Shown: positions 6,495 to 12,672 of the stretch, piece after piece
How positions within the stretch are numbered: the first letter of the stretch is position 1
Layout of the letters: each line of letters begins with the position of its first letter
DNA from: Anaerolineae bacterium
Lineage (GTDB): Bacteria; Chloroflexota; Anaerolineae; 4572-78; NAK82
Direction: 5' to 3'
Assembly: GCA_025062175.1 (NCBI GenBank)
Contig: JANXAX010000008.1
Span: 5,687 to 20,676, forward strand
DNA length: 14,990 bases
Translations under genes and position numbers: made by a program
The notes under the pieces: model-generated
What the model was told of the DNA's origin: nothing
The model's database searches: none
Seen by the model: only the letters and a program-made list of their open reading frames with translations

Positions 6495-9099
6495 GCTGGA
6501 TCGCCTCCACAATGCGTACCCGTGCCGCCTTGTGAGCAGGATAGAGCGCTGCCAGCTGCGAGACGACCAAGGCAATAGTCCAACCGATCAACAAAGCGTG
6601 GGGCGGCAGGTGATAACTGACCGTGTAACCGCCGATCTCCTGGACACCCAGAAGAAAGACACGCGCTAAGAAGAGCCCGAAGAACATGCCGAACAGTCCG
6701 CCAATGATGCCCATAGCTCCACTCTCTGCTAGAATCATACGCGCTACCTGACCACGTGTCATGCCCAGACTGCGTAACCCGCCGATCTCGCGCTGACGCT
6801 CGAATACGTTCATCAGCAAAGTGTTGACCACACCCAACGCGGCAATGACTACACCGGTCAGACCCAGCACATCGAACAAAGCGAATGCCTGTCCAGCTAA
6901 GCGGGTGACTTTGGCACGAAACTCGGCTGCTGTTTCGATGGCAATGTGACGGCTCCTGCCATAGCGATCTTCCAGGCGCTTGGCCTCCACGCGTGGGTCG
7001 TATCCTGGCTTGAGGTTCACGATGAACTGATCCACCGTGTTCTCGCCATAATAACGCGCTAGGTCGGCGCGGCTGCCGTTGACCACATAGCCTTGACTGG
7101 AGAAATCCACCACCACGCCGATCACCTGGAAAGGCACCACACCACGGCGGGTTTCCAATGCTAGTGTGTCGCCCACTTTCAGTCCATACCGGTCGGCCAT
7201 AGTGGCGGAAATGAGCAATCGCTCACCCATTGCGAGCTCCGTGAGTGCCTGGGTCGTATCATAGCGCGTGTCCTCGAAGACAAAGGAGGCAACGCGTCCA
7301 TACGTCTGCGGGTCGATGCCCACAAACAGGACGGCATCAGGTTGGTTGCTGGGATTCTCGCGACGCGCCAGTCGCACCTGGCGATATGTGATCGGACTGA
7401 TCTCCGCCACGGCCGGGTCGGACAACAGACGTGTGCCGAACTCTTCGCGCATCGGCATGGGCGAACGCACATAAAGATCACCTCCGATGGCGGTCTGTAC
7501 CCAATGGGTGATGTCTCTCTCAAAACTATTGGTCATCGTCTGGATGCCGATGATCATGGCAATACCCACCATTAGAGTGCCGACGGTGAGCGCGGTGCGC
7601 GTCCATGCGCGCCGAATGTTGGCAACGCCCAGCTGGCCAGCGTTGCCGTAGAGCACTCGCATAGCAGGACACAAGAAGCGCTCCGCTGGGCCTATAGCGA
7701 CTGGGACGACCAACGTAGCGCCCAGAAGCAAGACAAACACACTCGCCATGCCAGTGGGCACCTGGACCTCAGGGCGGAAGGGAATGCGATAGAGCGCCAG
7801 ATAGGCAACCAACATCAACAGACACCCCCATAGCCAACTGGTGCGCGTCAGTGGCGTATAGGTTGGCCGTGCGTAGCTGCGAAATGCTTCAAGAGGTGAG
7901 ATGTTGCGTGCCCGCCAAGCTGGCAAAGACGCTGAGATTAATGTGACCCCAAGGCCGACCAGCAGCGACCAGACCAGCCCATCCGGCGGAATGTGCAGGG
8001 CGCTGATCTCAACCACGGTCACTGCTGCCACGGAATGGCTCAGGCCGCGTGCCAACAGAATGCCAAAACCTACACCCGCTATCGAGCCCCAAATGCCTAG
8101 CACGGCTGCCTCGATCAGCACTAGCATCGTGATCTGACCTCGCGTCGCGCCCAACAGACGCAACATGCCAATGGCACGCGTGCGCTCGACCACTGTCATT
8201 GTGAAGGTGTTGTAAATGAGAAAGGCCCCCACAAACAGCGCAACCGCACTGAAGAAACTGAGCCCAGTCTGATACGAGGCCAACATGCGCGCGACGATCT
8301 GGCCTCGCGCGGCTGGATAGAGCACCTGGTAGCCACGGCCCAGCGTACTTGCCAGCGCTTGTCTGAGTGCTTCCAGCTTCCGTGGAGATACAGCAATGTC
8401 TGGATTAGCCAATATGTCAATCTGGGTCAGTTCGCCATCTATCTCAAGCAAAGTCTGCGCTGTCTTAAACGGGACAATCGCTACGGCGCCATTATTTTGC
8501 AACCCAGGCCCAGCTTTGGCGATCAGCCCGACGATCCGCAACTTCTCTTGCCCGGCAGCGGATAGGATCGTGATATCCTTGCCTAGTGAGAGTTTCTTCT
8601 CATCAGCATAATCCCTCACCAACAGCACAGAGTAGGCATCGTCCTCAGCGGGCAAGAAGCTACCCGCTACCAGATCATAGTCGCGCACCATACGATCCCG
8701 GGCAGGGTCGACGCCGAAGAGCAGCAGATCGTTGGCAGTATGTGTGCCCCCCACGCTGACATCCAATCCCCACCGGTCCGCTTCGGAGGCTAGCAGAACC
8801 CGGCCGCTCACTACCGGCAGGGCAAGTTGTACTTCCGGCAGGCGTCGCACCCGTGCAAGTGCTTCATCAGCAAAGGGCTCGCCGATCACCCCGTTGCTGG
8901 TGACCATCAAGTCCGCATGCCCGGCGGCTTGGTCGAAAATGTGCCGGATGGAAATCAATGTGCTGTGGTTAGTGATAGAAACTGCCAGCACGACTGCCAC
9001 CCCCAACACGATTCCCAGGGTAGTGAGCAGGGTGCGGATCGGGCGATCACGCATATTGCGCAGTGCAAGCGCAGCAAAGGAGGAGAGAGGAATGTACAT
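6487..9099 (-). CDS. ABC transporter permease with two FtsX domains
   Basis: An 870-residue membrane subunit of a MacB/LolC-superfamily (type VII fold) ABC system. A first membrane helix (about 22-42, TLLTTLGIVLGVAVVLAVS) leads into a large extracytoplasmic domain. A three-helix FtsX block follows, containing VVERTRAIGMLRLLGATRGQ, the cytoplasmic coupling motif. Two further helices connect to a second copy of the unit: a helix, an outer domain, and a C-terminal FtsX block with VFERQREIGGLRSLGMTRGQ. About ten membrane helices are visible, so one chain carries both permease halves. These systems do not pump through a channel but drive outer events such as lipoprotein release, peptide or antibiotic export, or signalling. 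The substrate here is unknown. The ATPase gene ends 14 bases upstream, and mocA overlaps its end. Confidence 0.9.
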   Translation of the reverse strand: MYIPLSSFAALALRNMRDRPIRTLLTTLGIVLGVAVVLAVSITNHSTLISIRHIFDQAAGHADLMVTSNGVIGEPFADEALARVRRLPEVQLALPVVSGRVLLASEADRWGLDVSVGGTHTANDLLLFGVDPARDRMVRDYDLVAGSFLPAEDDAYSVLLVRDYADEKKLSLGKDITILSAAGQEKLRIVGLIAKAGPGLQNNGAVAIVPFKTAQTLLEIDGELTQIDILANPDIAVSPRKLEALRQALASTLGRGYQVLYPAARGQIVARMLASYQTGLSFFSAVALFVGAFLIYNTFTMTVVERTRAIGMLRLLGATRGQITMLVLIEAAVLGIWGSIAGVGFGILLARGLSHSVAAVTVVEISALHIPPDGLVWSLLVGLGVTLISASLPAWRARNISPLEAFRSYARPTYTPLTRTSWLWGCLLMLVAYLALYRIPFRPEVQVPTGMASVFVLLLGATLVVPVAIGPAERFLCPAMRVLYGNAGQLGVANIRRAWTRTALTVGTLMVGIAMIIGIQTMTNSFERDITHWVQTAIGGDLYVRSPMPMREEFGTRLLSDPAVAEISPITYRQVRLARRENPSNQPDAVLFVGIDPQTYGRVASFVFEDTRYDTTQALTELAMGERLLISATMADRYGLKVGDTLALETRRGVVPFQVIGVVVDFSSQGYVVNGSRADLARYYGENTVDQFIVNLKPGYDPRVEAKRLEDRYGRSRHIAIETAAEFRAKVTRLAGQAFALFDVLGLTGVVIAALGVVNTLLMNVFERQREIGGLRSLGMTRGQVARMILAESGAMGIIGGLFGMFFGLFLARVFLLGVQEIGGYTVSYHLPPHALLIGWTIALVVSQLAALYPAHKAARVRIVEAIQHE

Positions 9100-9113
9100 G
9101 GAGCCTGGCTCGC

Positions 9114-9887
9114 TCAGGACAGCCGAAGGGTCTTTGCCTCAGCTGCCTGCTCCGAATCGCGCAGATAGGCCTGGATTGCCCGGATGTCCTCGCTTCGATT
9201 ACCAGTGGTGCGTAACTCGCCTACCACCCGGCCATCCATCAGAAATACTACACGGTCGGCAAAGCTGGCCGCGCGTGCGTCGTGCGTCACCATCACGATT
9301 GTCTGATGCAATTCGTCACACGAGCGACGCAGCAAGCACAAGATCTCCTCACCAGTCTTGCTGTCCAAATTGCCGGTGGGCTCGTCTGCCAGCACGATAG
9401 CTGGGTTGGTGACAAACGCACGCGCAATCGCCACGCGCTGTTGCTCCCCACCGGACAATTGATCAGGTTTGTGATGGCGCCTGTCCGTCAGCCCCACCAG
9501 CTGCAATAAATGGTCAATGCGCCCACGATAGGCGCGTGGATCCTGACCGTCGATCAGCAAGGGCAGGGCGATGTTCTCTTCCGCGGTCAATGTGGGCAAG
9601 AGGTTGAAGAACTGGAAAATGAAGCCAACGTTGCGCCGCCGCACTAATGTTATCCGGTGGTCGTCCAACTCGGCCAGCCGATGACCCGCTAGAATGATCT
9701 CGCCCTCGCTGAGTTCATCCAAGCCTCCCAGCAGATGTAACAATGTGCTCTTCCCGCTGCCCGAAGGGCCCATGATAGCGACAAACTCCCCCTCGGCAAC
9801 AGTGAAATCCACCTCATTCAGGGCGTGCACTGTGACCTTGCCCATGCGATATATTTTGCTCACCCGGCGCGCTTCCAAGATATTCAT
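9114..9887 (-). CDS. ABC transporter ATP-binding protein (LolD/MacB family)
   Basis: A 257-residue ATPase that powers the adjacent FtsX permease. It has Walker A GPSGSGKST (40-48), a Q-loop FQFFNLLPTLTAEEN (91-105) typical of the LolD/MacB group, signature LSGGEQQR (144-151), Walker B IVLADEP (164-170) with catalytic Glu169, TGNLDSKTGE as D-loop, and switch His202 in VTHD. All active-site residues are present. I chose ATG 9887 because the family begins with MNILEARRVSKIYR-like sequence and because a strong promoter lies just upstream. The open frame to 9929 would run through that promoter. The C-terminal tail after about residue 235 is charged and not conserved in the family. The paired permease lies 14 bases downstream. 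Confidence 0.92.
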   Translation of the reverse strand: MNILEARRVSKIYRMGKVTVHALNEVDFTVAEGEFVAIMGPSGSGKSTLLHLLGGLDELSEGEIILAGHRLAELDDHRITLVRRRNVGFIFQFFNLLPTLTAEENIALPLLIDGQDPRAYRGRIDHLLQLVGLTDRRHHKPDQLSGGEQQRVAIARAFVTNPAIVLADEPTGNLDSKTGEEILCLLRRSCDELHQTIVMVTHDARAASFADRVVFLMDGRVVGELRTTGNRSEDIRAIQAYLRDSEQAAEAKTLRLS

Positions 9888-9896
9888 TCGCTGCGG

Positions 9897-9925
9897 ATTA
9901 TAGCATCCCGTGCACCGTGCTTCAA
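9897..9925 (-). promoter_or_regulatory. Strong extended -10 promoter for the ABC/mocA unit, nearly leaderless
   Basis: The minus strand has TTGAAG (9925-9920), a 17-base spacer and TGC-TATAAT (9905-9897), a near-consensus sigma70 promoter with an extended -10. Nine bases separate the -10 box from the ATG at 9887, so the transcript should begin only about one to three bases before the start codon. It supports the shorter ABC ATPase start. Confidence 0.65.
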
Positions 9926-10008
9926 CCATATAGGATCATTGGTGTCGTTATCGACCAAAGCAGAAAAGTGCCGGGATTTTCTTAGTACAAGTGAGGCGGC
10001 AACGACAC

Positions 10009-11004
10009 CTAGAGCTCACGGGCCATCAGCAACAAGGTGCGTTTGACGCGAAAACCGGCGGCGATCAAAGCGGCAACTCCCTCCGGGTGGTACGTAGGAT
10101 GGTACGCGACTGCCTGATGGCCACCCCAGCGGTGTATATGAGACAGGGCATGGGCTATTAATCCATGTTCAAACCGTCCACGCACATCGGGATGCACGAT
10201 GAGTTCAACCTGGGGAACATTGCGCAAATTTGGGCGCACGATCACGCTCGCGCACACGGTGTCTGCATCTCTGACTGCTAGGCGCAGAGAGGGCACCTTG
10301 CCGAGCAACTTGTACAGTTGATCCAACAGGTGTTGCTCGAGACCGAAGTGATAATGTCTGCGCCGCACAGGCCATTCCGCCTGCACGGCGAGCGGAGTAG
10401 CGACACGTGCCAAACGATAGATGCTCTCAGCATCCGCGCTGGTCAGATGATGCCAGCCATCGTCCGAAAGTTGAGAGCCTTTAGCGGGAAGGATTCGGTC
10501 ATTATGCAGGTAGGCAGTGCCACCCACAACGCGGAAGCCCAGCGTTTCATAGATGTGACGTGCCACCGAGTTATCATCGCGCACTTGTAAGGTAGCAATG
10601 TGGCCACCCGACTCCGCAATCATTTCCAAGGCGGCCTGCATCAAACCACGGGCAATCCCGCGTCCGCGATATTCTTGGGCGACTGCGACATTGCTGATAA
10701 TCCAACGGTCGGGAGTGTGAGGAGATGGAGTAACAGTCACGTTGCCCACGATGCGCCCTTCTTCCACCCAGACGAATCCGGAGAGCGCCGTGTTTGGGCC
10801 ACCGCCCCAGGCGCCGAGGAGCCAGAGAAAAGCGCCCAGACGCCCCATCGTGCGCATCTCACGCAGCATCGCATAGCCGCTTTGGTCCAGGTCATCGGAA
10901 AAGGATGCCTGGATCAGATCGGCAATGGCGCTCATATCGCGCAGCGGATCCACTGGACGCAACCCGGATGATTCGCGCCGGCACCTCATCGTTAAACTGG
11001 TCAT
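10009..11004 (-). CDS. Tandem GNAT acetyltransferase, second domain degenerate
   Basis: A 331-residue protein with two GNAT folds. The first (about 13-170) has the acetyl-CoA pyrophosphate-binding motif VAVAQEYRGRGIARGLM (106-122, Q/R-x-x-G-x-G/A type) and NSVARHIYETLGF (145-157), so it should bind acetyl-CoA and acylate an amine. The second (about 183-331) keeps the order of a GNAT domain, with VELIVHPDVRGRFEHGLIAH (266-285) and a closing AALIAAGFRVKRTLLLM, but its GxG loop is lost, so it is probably non-catalytic. The substrate is unknown; it could be a small molecule, an antibiotic, or a protein N-terminus. Met6 is a possible alternative start. The gene is divergent from the LGFP-like gene and has its own promoter. 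Confidence 0.82.
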   Translation of the reverse strand: MTSLTMRCRRESSGLRPVDPLRDMSAIADLIQASFSDDLDQSGYAMLREMRTMGRLGAFLWLLGAWGGGPNTALSGFVWVEEGRIVGNVTVTPSPHTPDRWIISNVAVAQEYRGRGIARGLMQAALEMIAESGGHIATLQVRDDNSVARHIYETLGFRVVGGTAYLHNDRILPAKGSQLSDDGWHHLTSADAESIYRLARVATPLAVQAEWPVRRRHYHFGLEQHLLDQLYKLLGKVPSLRLAVRDADTVCASVIVRPNLRNVPQVELIVHPDVRGRFEHGLIAHALSHIHRWGGHQAVAYHPTYHPEGVAALIAAGFRVKRTLLLMAREL

Positions 11005-11010
11005 ATTTGT

Positions 11011-11019
11011 ATTATAGCA
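11011..11019 (-). promoter_or_regulatory. Extended -10 promoter for the GNAT gene, predicted leaderless
   Basis: The minus strand reads TGC-TATAAT (11019-11011), a perfect extended -10 element. Only six bases (ACAAAT) separate it from the ATG at 11004, so transcription should start on or next to the start codon. No good -35 box is seen at the expected distance; the best candidate near 11034-11039 is CACTCC. It lies back to back with the promoter of the plus-strand lipoprotein gene. Confidence 0.55.
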
Positions 11020-11024
11020 CGTTT

Positions 11025-11052
11025 TTGCTGTGTGGAGTGCCCCGACTATAAT
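11025..11052 (+). promoter_or_regulatory. Divergent promoter for the LGFP-like lipoprotein gene
   Basis: TTGCTG (11025-11030) and a perfect TATAAT (11047-11052) are 16 bases apart. The start point should be near 11059. Its -35 box lies only a few bases from the -10 of the oppositely directed GNAT promoter, so RNA polymerase binding at the two sites should interfere, or one regulator could control both. Confidence 0.5.
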
Positions 11053-11078
11053 TGTGGAGGGAAAGGGGATGTGCAGAG

Positions 11079-11774
11079 GTGTTGTACTGGCGCAGCAGGT
11101 CGGTCGTGCGTTGTGAGGAACGATTGCGACCTCTGGGTATAATTATTATTGCACTGCTTTGTTCCGCATGTAACGCGACAGAATCCACGGCCGAGCTTCG
11201 CTGTTACATCGCTACAGGCCACACCATCCGGGGGGATTTTCTACGCACCTATGATGCGTTGGGAGGATTGCGTTCACTAGGGTACCCCATCACGGAACCT
11301 CTCGTTCAAGAAGGGCGCACCGTGCAGTATTTTGAATACGCCCGGCTGGAAGATCATCCAGACAATCCAGAAGGTCCCGTCGTCAAATTGAGTATGCTGG
11401 GCGAACGTCTCGGACGCCGTCACCCTCCTCTCGATGCACGTGTAGTGCCACCTTCCCGAACATCTCTCGTGCGCTATTATCCCGAAACTGGCCACAGCCT
11501 CAGTGGGGCTTTCTTGGAGTTTTTCGACCGCTATGGCGGTCTCAGGCGGTTTGGCTTCCCCATCAACGAACCCATGCTGGTCGATGGCGAGCTGGTGCAA
11601 GACTTTCAGCACATCCGTCTCATCTGGCATACTAGAGCAATAGAAGATCATCACGTTACGATGGAGAAGTCGGGATATGTTTACTTTATCGCTCAGGGGC
11701 TTGATGCGCGATGGTTACAGCCACAACCCTGCCCCGCAGGTGCCCAGGTAGTGGCGCTGACCGAGACAGATTAA
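11079..11774 (+). CDS. Secreted lipoprotein with two LGFP-like repeats
   Basis: A 231-residue exported protein. The GTG start at 11079 is chosen because the frame's earlier TTG (11052) overlaps the promoter -10, while a purine-rich AAAGGGG stretch (11062-11068) sits about ten bases before the GTG. A basic n-region and IIIIALLCSAC (21-31) form a signal peptide with probable lipidated Cys31; the residue at -3 is Cys, which is unusual. Two repeats follow, at about 45-112 and 132-209. Each reads TGHxxxGxFLxxxxxxGGLRxxGxPIxEP, then a VQxFxxxRL strand and a His/Asp-containing turn. Such repeats occur in many Chloroflexota secreted proteins and resemble LGFP cell-wall-binding repeats. Surface or wall binding is inferred. 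It is a stand-alone repeat protein with no catalytic domain. Confidence 0.75.
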   Translation: MLYWRSRSVVRCEERLRPLGIIIIALLCSACNATESTAELRCYIATGHTIRGDFLRTYDALGGLRSLGYPITEPLVQEGRTVQYFEYARLEDHPDNPEGPVVKLSMLGERLGRRHPPLDARVVPPSRTSLVRYYPETGHSLSGAFLEFFDRYGGLRRFGFPINEPMLVDGELVQDFQHIRLIWHTRAIEDHHVTMEKSGYVYFIAQGLDARWLQPQPCPAGAQVVALTETD

Positions 11775-11814
11775 CAGACTTGAAAAGCTATTCACTTTCT
11801 GGACGATCTCTTTG

Positions 11815-11823
11815 TGATATAAT
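11815..11823 (+). promoter_or_regulatory. Extended -10 promoter for the phosphatase-kinase-propeller unit
   Basis: TGA-TATAAT (11815-11823) is a perfect extended -10 box about 40 bases after the stop of the LGFP-like gene. No clear -35 box is seen at 16-18 bases. The expected start near 11830 leaves a leader of about 22 bases containing a good ribosome binding site. Confidence 0.5.
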
Positions 11824-11837
11824 GGTCGCCGTTATCT

Positions 11838-11843
11838 GAGGGA
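11838..11843 (+). promoter_or_regulatory. Shine-Dalgarno sequence deciding the GTG start of the phosphatase
   Basis: GAGGGA lies eight bases before the GTG at 11852. It is one of the few clear Shine-Dalgarno sequences in the window, and it supports GTG as the start codon. Confidence 0.6.
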
Positions 11844-11851
11844 ACATTACT

Positions 11852-12670
11852 GTGACCCAATTCAGTGTGAGGGTTGAGGAGAAGAGATTGACAGGTCGGA
11901 CGTCGCTGCGCACGCTGTTGGATTTTGCTATGGATGTCGCCTGGCAAGCTGGACAGCTCACGCTTGCTTATTTTCAAACCACAATTGAGGTGGAGTGGAA
12001 GAGAGATCATTCGCCAGTCACTGTCGCCGACCGCGGGGCAGAAGAGTTGATGCGTCGGCTCATTGCGCAACGCTTCCCTGACCACGCTATCATCGGAGAG
12101 GAGTTTGGGGAGACCACACGCGATTCAAAATATCGCTGGATCATCGACCCTATTGATGGCACACGTTCTTTTGTACGCGGTGTGCCGCTTTATGGTGTGC
12201 TTGTCGGATTGGAGATTGATGGAGATGCCGTTCTGGGCGTAGTGTATTTTCCTGCGCTACGGGAGATGGTCGCAGCGGCGCGCGGGGAGGGATGTCGCTG
12301 GAACGGGCGTTTGGTGCACGTCTCCTCGATTGCTTCGCTGGACCAGGCCTTGTTATTATACACGGATGCTTTCGACTTCACTAAGTATGGATATGCGCAG
12401 GTCTGGGAGCACCTTCAGAGCGCTACCCATACCCAACGCAGCTGGGGGGACTGTTACGGCCATTGCTTGGTCGCGACTGGCCGCGCTGAGGTGATGCTCG
12501 ATCCGGTGCTGAGCGTGTGGGACGCCGCTCCTTTGCTACCTATTCTCCAGGAAGCAGGGGGCACGTTCACTGACTGGAACGGTACTCCCACCATATACAG
12601 TGCTAATGGGCTGAGCACAAATGGCCTGGTGCTCGAACCCATTCTCCAAATATTGAGCGCGTCAAACTGA
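11852..12670 (+). CDS. hisN: Inositol monophosphatase family phosphatase, HisN-type (probable histidinol-phosphatase)
   Basis: A 272-residue Mg-dependent phosphomonoesterase. Metal ligands are all present: GEEFGE (82-87), DPIDGT (99-104) and VWDAAP (222-227, Asp224), with PVTVADRGAEE (55-65) before them. The sequence after the metal loop, DGTRSFVRGVPLYGVLVGL, and WGDCYGHCLVATGRAEVMLD (198-217) match the HisN branch, which dephosphorylates L-histidinol phosphate, better than inositol phosphatases, which have DGTxNFxHxxP. Translation starts at GTG 11852 behind a clear ribosome binding site. The kinase-like gene starts two bases after the stop, so the two are co-transcribed. No other histidine genes are nearby, so the substrate is inferred from motifs only; a generalist sugar or inositol phosphatase remains possible. 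Confidence 0.8.
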   Translation: MTQFSVRVEEKRLTGRTSLRTLLDFAMDVAWQAGQLTLAYFQTTIEVEWKRDHSPVTVADRGAEELMRRLIAQRFPDHAIIGEEFGETTRDSKYRWIIDPIDGTRSFVRGVPLYGVLVGLEIDGDAVLGVVYFPALREMVAAARGEGCRWNGRLVHVSSIASLDQALLLYTDAFDFTKYGYAQVWEHLQSATHTQRSWGDCYGHCLVATGRAEVMLDPVLSVWDAAPLLPILQEAGGTFTDWNGTPTIYSANGLSTNGLVLEPILQILSASN

Positions 12671-12672
12671 AC

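Noticed and set aside
8732..9400. 222-codon plus-strand open frame across the permease/ATPase junction
   Set aside because: Low-complexity Ser/Arg/Pro/Thr translation spanning two well-supported minus-strand genes. No domain, promoter or ribosome binding site supports it.
9941..10009. Nine-base inverted repeat GGTGTCGTT / AACGACACC just after the GNAT stop
   Set aside because: The arms are 51 bases apart, with no T-run. Repeats of this length and spacing are expected a few times by chance in 15 kb, so I do not call it a terminator.
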